The notes under the pieces: model-generated
Told to the model about the DNA's origin: nothing
What the model saw: only the letters and a program-made list of their open reading frames with translations
Databases searched by the model: none
Origin: Fuerstiella sp.
Lineage (GTDB): Bacteria; Planctomycetota; Planctomycetia; Planctomycetales; Planctomycetaceae
Reading direction: 5' to 3'
DNA length: 64,000 bases
NCBI GenBank assembly: GCA_029245955.1
Contig: JAQWOH010000048.1
Location: 1 to 64,000 of the forward strand
Made by a program: the position numbers and the translations under genes
In this document: positions 42,779-52,889 of the stretch, piece by piece
How positions within the stretch are numbered: position 1 is the stretch's first letter
How the letters are laid out: every line of letters starts with the position of its first letter

Positions 42779-44335
42779 ATGCTAATACCAAATCACCACA
42801 GCCGCCGTTCATTTCTCGCCGCCGCGTCAGCTTCCATCGTCTGGCCACTGACCGACATCAGGATCGCTGCGGCGGCTGATCGAAGGACTCTCACCGCCGA
42901 TTATCCTTTTCAGCTGGGCATTGCGTCCGGCGATCCGTCACCCGATGGCATGGTCCTGTGGACTCGACTGGCACCCGATCCCTTGAGTGGCGGCGGGATG
43001 CCAGAAGAGGATGTTCGTGTGCGGTGGCAGGTCGCGACGGACGAAGGCATGAAGAAAGTTGTTCGGAAGGGGGTGATCACAGCTGCGAAGAACTGGGCTC
43101 ATTCTGTTCATGTCGAAGTGCAGGGACTGCTGCCGGACCGCACGTACTGGTATCAATTCTCCGCAGCCGGCGAAACCAGTGACGTCGGCCGAACCAGAAC
43201 GACGCCCGCTGCCAGCGTGATGCCCGATAAACTCCGCTTTGCATTTGCGTCGTGCCAGCACTATGAGTACGGCTACTTCAATGCCCTGCGACATATGGCA
43301 AATGAAGACTTACACGCCGTCGTGCATCTGGGCGACTACATCTACGAAGGCGGCCTCTCACAGAACAAAGCTCGTCAGCATAACAGCGCAGAAATTGTTT
43401 CACTGGACGACTATCGCAATCGATACGCCCTGTATCGCAGTGACGCCGATCTGCAGGCGGCCCATGCTGCGTTTCCGTGGATCGTGACGTGGGACGATCA
43501 CGAATTCGACAACAACTGCGCCGGCGACATTTCGGAAGAACCCGGTGTGGCAGCCGAACAGTTCCTGAAGCGACGAGCCGACGCATACAAAGCCTACTAC
43601 GAACACATGCCGTTGCGCCGCTCCACGTTGCCTCACGGCCCGATGATGCAGCTGTATCGGAACATCACGTATGGCCGACTGGCTCAGTTTTCAGTTCTTG
43701 ATACACGACAGTACCGCACTGATCAGCCCTGCGGCGATCACAACAAACCGCTGTGTGACGGCGTGTTCGATCCAAACGCGACTCTGCTGGGCGACATTCA
43801 GGAAAAGTGGTTATGCGACGGTTTGGCAGCGTCACCATCGCGCTGGAATATCCTGGCCCAGCAGGTGATGATGGCCCGAGTGGACAGGACACCTGGTGAC
43901 GCCGTAGCTTACAGTATGGACCAGTGGGCCGGATACGAAGCAGGCCGAAAGCGACTGATACAGTTTCTGGACGATCACCGAGTTTCCAATCCTGTAGTAC
44001 TCACGGGAGATATTCACACTAACTGGGTCAACGATATCAAGGTCAACTTTGACGACGAAACCGCAGCACCGGTCGCCACAGAGTTTGTCGGCACGTCTGT
44101 GACCTCAGGCGGCAATGGCGCTCAAAAGAGAAAAGATACGGACGGTGTACTGGCTGACAATCCATTCGTGAAGTTCTATAACGCTGAACGAGGATACGTG
44201 CGGTGCGAGGTAACGCCGCAGCAGTGGCAGACAGATTTCCGAGTTGTACCGGTAGTGACCGAACCTGAGTCACCGTGTCTGACGCGAGCGACATTCGTCG
44301 TCGAAAACGGCCGGGCCGGGGCAGAACGAGCCTGA
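42779..44335 (+). CDS. phoD: PhoD-type alkaline phosphatase/phosphodiesterase, Tat-exported
   Basis: The 518-residue protein opens with a twin-arginine signal ([16 protein letters not shown]) and a PhoD N-terminal domain ([31 protein letters not shown]). The metal-binding residues are in [56 protein letters not shown] and [12 protein letters not shown], the standard PhoD sequence with Ca/Fe ligands. It releases phosphate from mono- and diesters outside the cytoplasm and is often phosphate-starvation regulated, though no Pho box was identified. The gene follows a perfect palindrome that might be relevant to control. Confidence 0.93.
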   Translation: MLIPNHHSRRSFLAAASASIVWPLTDIRIAAAADRRTLTADYPFQLGIASGDPSPDGMVLWTRLAPDPLSGGGMPEEDVRVRWQVATDEGMKKVVRKGVITAAKNWAHSVHVEVQGLLPDRTYWYQFSAAGETSDVGRTRTTPAASVMPDKLRFAFASCQHYEYGYFNALRHMANEDLHAVVHLGDYIYEGGLSQNKARQHNSAEIVSLDDYRNRYALYRSDADLQAAHAAFPWIVTWDDHEFDNNCAGDISEEPGVAAEQFLKRRADAYKAYYEHMPLRRSTLPHGPMMQLYRNITYGRLAQFSVLDTRQYRTDQPCGDHNKPLCDGVFDPNATLLGDIQEKWLCDGLAASPSRWNILAQQVMMARVDRTPGDAVAYSMDQWAGYEAGRKRLIQFLDDHRVSNPVVLTGDIHTNWVNDIKVNFDDETAAPVATEFVGTSVTSGGNGAQKRKDTDGVLADNPFVKFYNAERGYVRCEVTPQQWQTDFRVVPVVTEPESPCLTRATFVVENGRAGAERA

Positions 44336-44422
44336 GTTGACAGCTTCAATCCTGCTACCAGCATTTCGGCGGCAACAGCCGGGCCGTTTCAGAAATTCAC
44401 TTTTCCACAGGACCAAACCACG

Positions 44423-45805
44423 ATGAGCAATGTGCAGAGATTCGGCGCAACAGGCGATGGAACGACAGATGACACGGAAGCCATTCAACATGCTCTGCAC
44501 GACGGTGATGGCATGCTGCATTTTCCGCCCGGCAGTTATCGCATCACCAAACCAATCGAAGTAAACCTGGAAAAGGGCGGCCCCGCAGGCATCGACGGCA
44601 CCAGCGGAACAGCACGAATCCTGATGAATGGACCGGGGCCCGCATTTCGGCTGGTGGGAACTCACGAAGGTACCGGCGATCCGAATTCGGTTACTGGGAA
44701 TGTCTACCCGAACCAGCGACTGCCAACGATCAGGAACATCGAAATCGAAGGCGGACACACCGAGGCCGACGGGATCCAGCTTGTCGGAACCATGCAATCC
44801 GTCTTTGAGGGCGTTTTGATTCGACGATGTCGGCATGGAATTCATCTGTTCCAGCGAAATCGAAATGTGTTGATCAGTCACTGCCATATCTACCACAACA
44901 CAGGTGTCGGTATATTTCTGGACCGCATCAACCTGCATCAGATCAACATTGCCGGCAGCCATATCAGCTATAACCGGCTGGGAGGCATTCGCATCGAAGA
45001 TTCTCAGGTGCGAAATCTGCAAATCACCGGTAATGACATCGAATACAACAACCACGCCGCCCACAAGACCGAACCGGAACCGACTGCTGAAATCTACGTC
45101 GATACCACAGCACCTGGCGCCAGCGTCAATGAGGTGACGATCGCATCGAATACCATTCAGGCCACGACATCACCAGGCGGATGCAACATCCGCATCCACG
45201 AAGCCGCCGGCGATGATGAACGGCCACCGGGGCTGTGGGCGATTTCCGGAAACATCATCGGCAGCCAGGAAAACAACATGCACCTGACCGGCTGCTACGG
45301 CATTTCCATCAGCGGCAACTGCATCTATTCCTGCTCGAACCGCAACCTGTTAATCGAGAATTCAAAACAAATCAACGTGGGCAATAACACCTTTCGGCGC
45401 CACACACCGGCGTTGGGCACTGGTGTGCGAATCGTCAAATCGTCGGACATTACGCTGAATGGTTGCTCGATTCTGGATGAACATCCGGACGGCCAGCCAT
45501 CAGGGGCCTCGCCACTGGAACTGGTGCAATGTAATCGCATTAATATTTCCGGCAGCCAGTTGATCGACGGCGTGCCCTGCGGACTGGATGCGGTTGACTG
45601 CAGCAACGTCAACGTCAACGGGTGTTCAATTCATGAGACAAGAAGTGCTAAGAAGTCTCAACACGCTGTTCGTTTTGCCGGTACAGGCCAGGGAAATCTG
45701 CTGGCAATGAATGTGATCAGTCCGACAACTCAGGATACGTTATCCATCGCCGAATCCTCCGGAGTACGTGTTGACGGAAACCCCGCGGAAAAGGCGACCA
45801 AATAA
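44423..45805 (+). CDS. Right-handed parallel beta-helix protein (pectate-lyase-3-like)
   Basis: ATG 44423 starts a 460-residue protein with no obvious signal peptide. The N-terminus VQRFGATGDGTTDDTEAIQHAL and LHFPPGSYRITKP is the pectate_lyase_3/phage-tailspike-type entry. Many short repeats follow (NVLISHCHIYHNTGVGIFLD, INIAGSHISYNRLGGIRIED, LQITGNDIEYNN, ISISGNCIYSC, INISGSQLIDG), the coils of a beta-helix with Asn ladders. Such proteins bind or cleave polysaccharides. No catalytic triad can be stated with confidence. Absence of a signal suggests non-classical export, surface scaffold use, or a start upstream that I did not recognise. Confidence 0.75.
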   Translation: MSNVQRFGATGDGTTDDTEAIQHALHDGDGMLHFPPGSYRITKPIEVNLEKGGPAGIDGTSGTARILMNGPGPAFRLVGTHEGTGDPNSVTGNVYPNQRLPTIRNIEIEGGHTEADGIQLVGTMQSVFEGVLIRRCRHGIHLFQRNRNVLISHCHIYHNTGVGIFLDRINLHQINIAGSHISYNRLGGIRIEDSQVRNLQITGNDIEYNNHAAHKTEPEPTAEIYVDTTAPGASVNEVTIASNTIQATTSPGGCNIRIHEAAGDDERPPGLWAISGNIIGSQENNMHLTGCYGISISGNCIYSCSNRNLLIENSKQINVGNNTFRRHTPALGTGVRIVKSSDITLNGCSILDEHPDGQPSGASPLELVQCNRINISGSQLIDGVPCGLDAVDCSNVNVNGCSIHETRSAKKSQHAVRFAGTGQGNLLAMNVISPTTQDTLSIAESSGVRVDGNPAEKATK

Positions 45806-45811
45806 CGCAGT

Positions 45812-45836
45812 CATTCCCGGCCGGAGTCTGGGAATG
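45812..45836. terminator. Hairpin between convergent genes
   Basis: CATTCCC (45812-45818) and GGGAATG (45830-45836) form a 7-bp stem with an 11-base loop in the 54-base gap between the stops of the beta-helix gene (+) and the membrane-protein gene (-). It could serve both strands; no T-tract is present. Confidence 0.4.
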
Positions 45837-45859
45837 AGCAGGTCGGTGTTGACCCGTTA

Positions 45860-46765
45860 CTACGCGTGGAACGTGTCCGGCACTGAGCCGCCCGATGAAC
45901 GTCCGCCGAACAGGGCATAAGCTGTATAGCCTGCAGTCATCAGCTCGCGGATTTGTTCTGGTTTCCTGCGCTTGCCACGAAAATAGACGAACCGATTGGA
46001 GCCCGTTTCCATGTATGCGCCTTTTCGTTCTGCAAGGAAATCAAGCTTCTCAACGTCCAGGAAATCCCGGATGGCCGACTCATCGTCTCCTTTCAATACA
46101 AAAGATTTCGAAAACTCCGGATGCTCAACAAAATCGATATCCTGACCTCCGATCATCGCTCCCAGTTTCGACAACAGCCCTTCGGGCCACAAAGTAAAGC
46201 AGGGAAGGTTGAGTGAATCTGACTCCAGAGAAATCACGGTCTGGGAATGACAATGCTGATGTTGACCGCCTCCGGTCGTGTACTGGTAATCGAAGATCGC
46301 CAGCGTTGTGGTCTCGCCCTCGGCCTTCATCACGTTACGCATCTTGCGACTGTGCCCTTTGTTGAACAAAGAGAAGTCCTGCATCCCGGCCAGCAGGTTG
46401 TCATCCTGCGTCGCCGAAAACGCCAACCCTATTTCCGATGCGATCACGCTCAGGGCTGCCGTCCGCTTCTTTTCAAAGTGCCGCACCATTAAAATGATGA
46501 CCGCGACAAGTAATATGACGCCCGCAATCAAGGCAAGCCAGATGAAAATTCTCTGTTCGCCATTCCACGCGGCTGGTGCGGCAATTCTTATGACACCTGT
46601 CGGTATACCCTGTGGCAATGCTTCGGCCGCAACAACGGCCTGATATGCCACGCTGGCTTCCGCACGTTCCTGAGCCACGCAGAATGAGGCCAGCCCCACG
46701 AAGCACATGATCCCTGCGGTCATCCTGACAAATACGTTCACCACGTTGAGACAACATTGATTCAT
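45860..46765 (-). CDS. Membrane protein with cytoplasmic DUF3137-like domain, unknown function
   Basis: AAGGAG (minus strand, plus positions 46773-46778) lies seven bases before ATG 46765, a strong ribosome-binding site that fixes the start. The 301-residue protein has an N-terminal hydrophobic segment (MTAGIMCFVGLASFCVA) and a second transmembrane helix (IFIWLALIAGVILLVAVIILMV, about 75-96), followed by a soluble part beginning EKKRTAALSVIASEIGLAFS. The GFVEHPEFSKSF-like VEHPEFSKSFVLKGDDE and FRGKRRKPEQIREL stretches resemble DUF3137-type proteins found in many bacteria. No enzyme motif is visible. Confidence 0.7.
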   Translation of the reverse strand: MNQCCLNVVNVFVRMTAGIMCFVGLASFCVAQERAEASVAYQAVVAAEALPQGIPTGVIRIAAPAAWNGEQRIFIWLALIAGVILLVAVIILMVRHFEKKRTAALSVIASEIGLAFSATQDDNLLAGMQDFSLFNKGHSRKMRNVMKAEGETTTLAIFDYQYTTGGGQHQHCHSQTVISLESDSLNLPCFTLWPEGLLSKLGAMIGGQDIDFVEHPEFSKSFVLKGDDESAIRDFLDVEKLDFLAERKGAYMETGSNRFVYFRGKRRKPEQIRELMTAGYTAYALFGGRSSGGSVPDTFHA

Positions 46766-47133
46766 GACAGAACTCCTTCATCGCGTTCGTCGCTGCTGAG
46801 AATGATATCCGAAAGCAGGTCACTGCTACGCACGGCCCCTGATTCCCCTCGTCCCGTGGCCAAAGCATCGGGAACAGGAAGAAAATCGAAACAGTTCCCA
46901 AATTTTTTCCTTCGCCCCCTGACTCCGGCCAGGCAACGGTCTTCCCGGAAGCTCTGCTTCGTCGTCAGCAGATACAATTCCCCATTCGTGGCGACATCGA
47001 TTAATGCATGTGGCTCGGCCCGGTTCCGGACAATGGATCAATGACGTCCCGGAGAGATTGAAGTCCAGCATGAGGAAGCAGAGCTTTGTGGGCAGGCGTT
47101 CCCAGGCCGGGGCCGGAGAACAAGAGGGTGATA
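46766..47133. other. Intergenic stretch of about 370 bases with inverted dispersed repeats
   Basis: Between the membrane-protein and DUF1501 genes. It contains two copies of the dispersed repeat in opposite orientation (46922-46968 and 47072-47114), about 105 bases apart, which could pair as a large hairpin. No frame is supported. Confidence 0.6.
46922..47114. repeat. Inverted pair of dispersed repeats (copies 2 and 3)
   Basis: 46922-46968 matches copy 1 at 37510-37566 in the same direction (28 of 40 bases, ending AAGCTCTG and TTCG). 47072-47114 matches it in reverse complement more closely (CAGAGCTTTG, GGCAGGCGTT, CCAGGC). The pair bounds about 190 bases and resembles the ends of a non-autonomous element. 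Confidence 0.5.
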
Positions 47134-48576
47134 TCACGAAAGGATCGCGGACACGGGGCGAGCCAGTTCCTGCACTCCGGTCAGACGTTCGTCCAGTCCT
47201 CGGTGCTTGACGGTAAAGCGCGCGTGGTTGATACCCAGTCGGTTCAGGATTGTGGCGTTCAGATCACGAATGTGGACAGGGTCGCGCAGAATGTTGTAAC
47301 CGAATTCATCGGTTTCCCCATGAGTCACGCCGCCTTTGATGCCACCCCCGGCCAGCCACATCGAGTAACATTTTGGATGGTGGTCACGACCATAATTGTT
47401 CTTTGTCAGGGTGCCCTGGCTATAGATTGTGCGACCGAATTCACCACCCCAGATGACCAGCGTGTCATCCAGCAGACCTCGCTGTTTCAGATCCTGAATA
47501 AGGGCCCACGCCGGTTGATCGACTTCCCTGGTCTGACGACGAATATTAGCCGGCAGACCACTGTGATGATCCCAGCCTCGGTGAAAAATCTGTATGAAAC
47601 GGACGTCGCGCTCGGCCATGCGTCGAGCCAGCAGGCAATTGTGACCAAAGGTGCCGGGTTTCAGAGCTTCGTCGCCATACATGTCGAGGATGTGTTTCGG
47701 CTCACCGGACACGTCCACCAGATCGGGAACGGATGACTGCATTCGAAACGCCATCTCGTACTGAGCAATTCGAGCCTGTGTTTCCGGGTCACCCAGATCG
47801 TCGTGAATGCGGTGATTCATGGCCTGCAGCCGATCCAGCATCAACCGCCGAGTTTCCTGCGTGACACCGCCGGGATTCGACAGGTAAAGAACCGGATCTC
47901 CCTGAGCACGGAAAGCCACGCCTGCGTGCGTTGACGACAGGAAGCCGCTGCCCCATAGTCGCGAGTACAGCGCCTGCCCTCGTGGTTCGCAGTTCAGCAC
48001 AATGAATTCCGGCAGATTACGATTCAGGCTGCCCAGACCGTAGCTGATCCACGCGCCAAGTGTGGGCCGACCCGGAACCTGGTTACCGGTCTGGATGAAT
48101 GTAATTGCCGGGTCGTGATTAATGGCCTCTGTCCACACCGTATGCAATGTCGCAATGTCGTCAGACATCGAGCCGATTTTCGGCAGCAACTCGCTGACTC
48201 GTTTTCCACTGTCTCCATGCTGGTCGAAGCGAAACATAGACGGGGCAATCGGAAACCGCGCCTGAGACGCGGTCATCGTGGTCAGCCGCTGTCCTTTGCG
48301 GACGGATTCCGGCAAGTCCTTATTATACCAATCCACCATCTGCGGCTTGTAATCGTACGTGTCCAGATGCGACGGAGCCCCCGCCATAAACAGCCAGATG
48401 ACTCGCTTGGCCCGAGCTGGAAAATGCTGATGTATATGCCCCGCCGTAGTGCCCGCGTTCGCTCGTTCGCTCAGCATTCCAGCCAGCGCTGCGGCGCCCA
48501 GTCCTTTCGAACTGCGACCGAAGAACTGACGGCGAGTTTCCAGATTAATCCATTGATCGATCGGATTTGTATTCAT
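47134..48576 (-). CDS. Tat-exported DUF1501 protein
   Basis: The 480-residue protein carries a twin-arginine-type N-terminus ([25 protein letters not shown]) and the DUF1501 core: [77 protein letters not shown] and [17 protein letters not shown]1501 proteins are sulfatase-like-fold secreted proteins of unproven activity, abundant in planctomycetes. It lies 110 bases downstream of a DUF1549/DUF1553 gene, its usual partner. A decayed relative lies at 22984-23264. Confidence 0.9.
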   Translation of the reverse strand: MNTNPIDQWINLETRRQFFGRSSKGLGAAALAGMLSERANAGTTAGHIHQHFPARAKRVIWLFMAGAPSHLDTYDYKPQMVDWYNKDLPESVRKGQRLTTMTASQARFPIAPSMFRFDQHGDSGKRVSELLPKIGSMSDDIATLHTVWTEAINHDPAITFIQTGNQVPGRPTLGAWISYGLGSLNRNLPEFIVLNCEPRGQALYSRLWGSGFLSSTHAGVAFRAQGDPVLYLSNPGGVTQETRRLMLDRLQAMNHRIHDDLGDPETQARIAQYEMAFRMQSSVPDLVDVSGEPKHILDMYGDEALKPGTFGHNCLLARRMAERDVRFIQIFHRGWDHHSGLPANIRRQTREVDQPAWALIQDLKQRGLLDDTLVIWGGEFGRTIYSQGTLTKNNYGRDHHPKCYSMWLAGGGIKGGVTHGETDEFGYNILRDPVHIRDLNATILNRLGINHARFTVKHRGLDERLTGVQELARPVSAILS

Positions 48577-48686
48577 GATTCTGTCACCGTCTGTCCGCCG
48601 TAGTCAATTAACCGCTTCGTGATGTCCCACTTCCCTGACCTGTGTCATCCGAGCGATAGCTCGCACCCACCGCCGGTCGGCACCGG

Positions 48687-51600
48687 CTATTTGCTTACGA
48701 AGTCGTCTCGATTCATCAGTGTGTTGGCGACCAGGGTCCATGCAGCCACTTCCGCCGCGTCAAGTGTTTCATCCGGCGTGGTGTCGCCTGTACTAATAAG
48801 GTCCTTCGCAGCTTCGGGCTGTTGTTGAAACATCGTCTTCAGGTCGCTGGCCGCAGCAATCATGTCGGCCACATCGACAGCTTCGGCCGGGCGACTGAGG
48901 ACCGCCGACAGCATCCACCTGGCCCGGGACTGATCATCCGCTTCCTGTCGGATGGTGTTTTCGGCAAGTCGTCGGGCGGATTCCACAAACTGCGGATCAT
49001 TCATCAGTACCAGCGCCTGAATGGGCGTGTTGGTCCGTTCGCGGCGAACGGTGCACTGTTCGCGAGTCGGTGCGTTAAAGGCAGCCATCGAAGGCGGAGG
49101 GGCGGTGCGTTTCCAGAAGCTGTAAACGCTGCGACGATACAACCCGTCACCTGAATCGCGTGAGAAAATTCGCGTGTTGCTGCCGGTGATGGCAACGACC
49201 TTCCACAACCCGGCTGGCTGATATGGCTTGACACTCGGACCACCCATATCACGCCGCAGCAGTCCGCTCACAGCCAGTGCCTGGTCACGCAGCACTTCGG
49301 CATCCAGTCGAATGCGCGGCCCTCGAGCGAGATAACGATTGTCTGCATCCTGTGCCAGTATTTCCGCAGTAACGACACCGCTTTGGCGGTATGTGGATGA
49401 TGTCAGGATGAGTTTCAGAATGTGGTTTACGTTCCAGCCGGACTGCACGAACTCAACGGCCAGCCAGTCCAGCAGTTCGGGATGTGACGGACGTTCACCC
49501 ATCACGCCAAAGTCTTCTGATGTTTTGACCAAACCTGTACCGAACACTGACTGCCACAGGCGATTCACCATCACTCGTGCAGTCAGAGGGTGGTCCGGAT
49601 GCACCAGCCACCGAGCCAGATCAAGCCGGTTGGTCAGCTGTCTTCCTGGCTCGACATCACTCCCCCTGAATGCTGTGCCGGGGAAGTTCAATATATCAGG
49701 GACCCACGGAGCAACTTCTTCACCGCGACGATCGTACTCACCTCGTTCCAGCACCCACGCTCTGGGCTTCGAATCGCGTTCCTGGATGACGAGTGTGGTT
49801 GTCGATCGGGAGTAAATGAAATCGCGGCGACGTTGAGAACCTGCGTATTGGCGCAGCTTAGCGGCGCCGTCCGAGTTGATTGTTGCCCGATGAAACGAAG
49901 TCATCGACGCCTGTTGCTCTTCATCCAGATCATCCCACGCCCTGTCAGACTGAATCAGCGCTGTCAGCCCATGCTCCTGCGCCAGCAACCGTGTTTCTTC
50001 ATCCGTCAGCCAGCGACGGAAAATGCGAATATCACTGAGCCCCGCGGTTGGCAGTCGGCTGGCGATTCTCAACTTGCCTGCCGGCACTTCGACCGCACCC
50101 ATCAGGTCTTCTGTCGAGTTCCGCAGTACACCGGCACGACCATTGACCAGAATAGTGATGGACGAATTCGACTGACCACCGGAGTAGCGAACACAGACGT
50201 GCTGCCATGATCGAGGGGTGAGCGCTTCTTCGCCGGGCAACAGCGCTCGAATCTTCTTTCCCTTGCCATCGTTGAATTCAAAGGTCAGCCCTCCCTGCGT
50301 ATTGCCGGCAATCTTCCAGCCGATCGTCTTCTTGTCTTCTGTTTTTGCTGTCTGGTCAAACACTGTCGTTGACATCAGGCGCTCAGGAGTCCGATACCAG
50401 AAACTGATCGATAGCGGCTCATCGGTGCGCAAGCCTGGCAGATCAGCCGTTAGCTGTCCTTTTTCGCCGAACCGAATTCCTCTGCGGCCCGCCGGATGTT
50501 CTGTGGCCCAGTCAGCTGACTCCGGCAGTGCAACATCGACTCCTTCGCCGTCTGTCAGCGGCAGTGCCGTGATCAGTTCGTCGGTTGACACCGGGTGTGC
50601 GAGGTCCCGGTTTCGTGAGGGCCACCATACCGCAGCATCAGAACTCAACGCATCAAATTCGCTGCTCAGCTGTGTTCGCAGAGCCCGCAGATCGTTCCAT
50701 TCTTTCTCAAACTCTTCGGATGGCAGAGTGACAACCGGCGGAGTATCCTTCTGATTGCCGTCCATCGCCGGTGTTGTCGTGTTGTTGAAAAACGCACCCA
50801 GCTGATAAAATTCCCGTATACTGATCGGGTCGTACTTATGATCGTGGCACACGGCGCAACCCGCGGTCAACCCCAGGAAAACGGTGGCTGTCGTTTCAAC
50901 CCGGTCAACCATATACCGCACATCAAGTTCCGCCGGTATGGCGCCGCCTTCTGAGGTCGTGATGTTGCAGCGACTGAAGCCGGTCGCTATCAGCTGATCC
51001 TGCGTTGGTTCCGGCAGCAGGTCGCCCGCCAGTTGTTCCACGACGAATCGGTCAAATGGCATGTTGGCATTAAAAGCACGCACAACCCAGTCGCGGTACG
51101 GCCACATTTCCCGATAGTTGTCGACGTGCATCCCGTGTGTGTCACCGTATCGTGCGGCATCCAGCCAGTATCGCGCACGATGCTCGCCGGCGTGCTCTGA
51201 CGTCAGCAGTCGGTCGACGTATGTCGACCATGCGTCATCCGAAGAATCACCAATGAATGATTGCAGCGTGTCCGGCGTGACCGGCAGCCCGGTGACATCG
51301 AGTGCGGCTCGACGAGCCAGCACATGGCGGTCCGCAGCGGCCGTCGGCTTCAATCCGAGTCCGTCCAGCTTCTGCAGAATGAAATGATCGATCGCATTCG
51401 CGGACAACCCGTCATGGCCGGCGGACTCCGGAATTTGCGGACGCTGCGGCTTGATGAACGACCAATGGTTTTCGTACGCTGCGCCTTCTCTGATCCACTG
51501 AATCAGTAGCTGCCTGTGTTCGGGTTTCAGCGTCTTATGCGAATCCGGTGGCGGCATCACCAATTCTGCGTCGTCGCTGGTAATTCGTACGATCAGTTGT

Positions 51601-51842
51601 GAATTCTCAGCGTTCCCTTCCACGACTGCCCCGCTATCGACGGCTGCTTCTCGGACATCAAGCCGTAGGTCACCCTTCCGACTGCCGGAGTCCGGGCCAT
51701 GACAGGCAAAGCAGTATTCTGACAGAATGGGGCGAATGTGTTCGTTGAAGCGAACCCGCTCAACCGGATTGGCTTCTTCCGCCAGTGATATGCCGGCGGT
51801 AAGCAACGTGCAGACGCTCACGAACACGAAATCGTTTCTCAT
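48687..51842 (-). CDS. Secreted DUF1549/DUF1553 cytochrome c protein with LamG domain
   Basis: ATG 51842 begins a signal peptide (MRNDFVFVSVCTLLTAGISLA), giving 1051 residues; the frame extends 24 codons upstream but that part is not signal-like. C44-FACHGPDSGSRKGDLRLD is the N-terminal planctomycete cytochrome domain. DUF1549 follows (ANAIDHFILQKLDGLGLKPT, YWLDAARYGDTHG, PFDRFVVEQLAGDLLP), then a second heme-like motif C329-AVCH, an inserted LamG/concanavalin module (about 480-620, SISFWYRTPE) and DUF1553 (LARWLVHPDHPLTARVMVNRLWQ, FGVMGERPSHPELLDWLA). It is the partner of the DUF1501 protein downstream. It is thought to be an extracytoplasmic heme protein complex acting on polymers; activity is unproven. 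Confidence 0.9.
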   Translation of the reverse strand: MRNDFVFVSVCTLLTAGISLAEEANPVERVRFNEHIRPILSEYCFACHGPDSGSRKGDLRLDVREAAVDSGAVVEGNAENSQLIVRITSDDAELVMPPPDSHKTLKPEHRQLLIQWIREGAAYENHWSFIKPQRPQIPESAGHDGLSANAIDHFILQKLDGLGLKPTAAADRHVLARRAALDVTGLPVTPDTLQSFIGDSSDDAWSTYVDRLLTSEHAGEHRARYWLDAARYGDTHGMHVDNYREMWPYRDWVVRAFNANMPFDRFVVEQLAGDLLPEPTQDQLIATGFSRCNITTSEGGAIPAELDVRYMVDRVETTATVFLGLTAGCAVCHDHKYDPISIREFYQLGAFFNNTTTPAMDGNQKDTPPVVTLPSEEFEKEWNDLRALRTQLSSEFDALSSDAAVWWPSRNRDLAHPVSTDELITALPLTDGEGVDVALPESADWATEHPAGRRGIRFGEKGQLTADLPGLRTDEPLSISFWYRTPERLMSTTVFDQTAKTEDKKTIGWKIAGNTQGGLTFEFNDGKGKKIRALLPGEEALTPRSWQHVCVRYSGGQSNSSITILVNGRAGVLRNSTEDLMGAVEVPAGKLRIASRLPTAGLSDIRIFRRWLTDEETRLLAQEHGLTALIQSDRAWDDLDEEQQASMTSFHRATINSDGAAKLRQYAGSQRRRDFIYSRSTTTLVIQERDSKPRAWVLERGEYDRRGEEVAPWVPDILNFPGTAFRGSDVEPGRQLTNRLDLARWLVHPDHPLTARVMVNRLWQSVFGTGLVKTSEDFGVMGERPSHPELLDWLAVEFVQSGWNVNHILKLILTSSTYRQSGVVTAEILAQDADNRYLARGPRIRLDAEVLRDQALAVSGLLRRDMGGPSVKPYQPAGLWKVVAITGSNTRIFSRDSGDGLYRRSVYSFWKRTAPPPSMAAFNAPTREQCTVRRERTNTPIQALVLMNDPQFVESARRLAENTIRQEADDQSRARWMLSAVLSRPAEAVDVADMIAAASDLKTMFQQQPEAAKDLISTGDTTPDETLDAAEVAAWTLVANTLMNRDDFVSK

Positions 51843-52070
51843 GGGACATAACCAGGGCTTCGGGGCGAGACAGCAACACATGTTTCTGCTGTTGTGGGAT
51901 TGTACCGCTGGCACCTGCCGCCGTCATTGGCCGACAGCTGCAATATTCGATTCCCGAGACTGTTGCAGCGGAAAGCAGATATTGGTGTTTGTTGTTACGT
52001 CGCCGTGGCACCGAGATCGCAAGTCCGCCATGAGTCCTTGCATGACATGGACTTCGCAGAACATCCGGAT

Positions 52071-52889
52071 CTAATCTGCCGCTGCGCCGAACTCTGTGAT
52101 GTCACTCAGGCTGGTGCATTTTCTGTCAAAGTGGGTGTAACCGCCATCCACAAATATGATCTGTCCGGTGGTGTGACTGGACCGCGGCGATGCCAGAAAC
52201 ACGACCATGTCCGCCAGTTCTTCGATAGTGGTAAAACGCTTCCCCAGAGGAATCAGTCGCTCGATCTCGGCCTTCGCTGCAGCGGAGTCGGGCATTGCTG
52301 CCAGACACTTTTCGTACAGTGGTGTCCATGTTTCGGCAGGCAGAACCGTGTTCACGCGAACGCCGTGCGGCGCCAGGTCCACCGCCCATTCCCTCGTCAG
52401 GCCATTGATGCCGCCTTTGGACGCCGCGTATCCGGAAGTGCCACCCTGCCCCGTTTCGCACACCTTGGAACCGATGTTGACAATGCAGCCCTGAGATTTC
52501 CTGAGCGCTTCGAGCGAGTAATGAACCATCGCATAATAGTGAATCAGGTTGCGCTGCAGCGATTCCAGAAACGCTGCCGGTCCGTCTTCAAGGCCAACTC
52601 CATCGTTGACCCCCGCGTTGTTGACGACGACGTCGATTCGGCCATAACGCTCCAGAGTCTTCTCGACGGCGTTCTGACAGGCTGACGTATCCGTCAGATC
52701 TCCCTGTATGAAACAGCAGTCGAGTCCCTGTTGTACGTATTCTGCTTCCAGCGCACGGCCTTCCGCTTCGCTACGATTGACATTGGCCACGCTCGCACCT
52801 TCAGCGATCAGCGAGCGCACGATTCCCAGGCCGATGCCTTTCGAACCGCCCGTGACCAAAGCCACTTTGCCCTGCAGGCCAAGATCCAT
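52071..52889 (-). CDS. SDR oxidoreductase, L-fucose-dehydrogenase-like
   Basis: The 272-residue protein has the classical SDR elements TGGSKGIG (about 14-21), NNAG, and a Ser ... Y-A-A-S-K catalytic pair. The segment VNNAGVNDGVGLEDG, RNLIHYYAMVHYSL, ETGQGGTSGYAASKGG, VRVNTVLPAETWTPLY and SPRSSHTTGQIIFVDGGYTH closely recalls bacterial L-fucose dehydrogenases, which oxidise L-fucose to the lactone in the nonphosphorylating pathway. The assignment is from memory of that family. It starts one base from the end of the DUF1080 gene (stop 52890-52892), so the two are an operon. Other sugar dehydrogenases of the SDR family remain possible. Confidence 0.75.
   Translation of the reverse strand: MDLGLQGKVALVTGGSKGIGLGIVRSLIAEGASVANVNRSEAEGRALEAEYVQQGLDCCFIQGDLTDTSACQNAVEKTLERYGRIDVVVNNAGVNDGVGLEDGPAAFLESLQRNLIHYYAMVHYSLEALRKSQGCIVNIGSKVCETGQGGTSGYAASKGGINGLTREWAVDLAPHGVRVNTVLPAETWTPLYEKCLAAMPDSAAAKAEIERLIPLGKRFTTIEELADMVVFLASPRSSHTTGQIIFVDGGYTHFDRKCTSLSDITEFGAAAD

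Noticed and set aside
47086-47736. 216-codon + frame opposite the end of the DUF1501 gene
   Set aside because: DUF1501 motifs on - are strong. The + frame has none.
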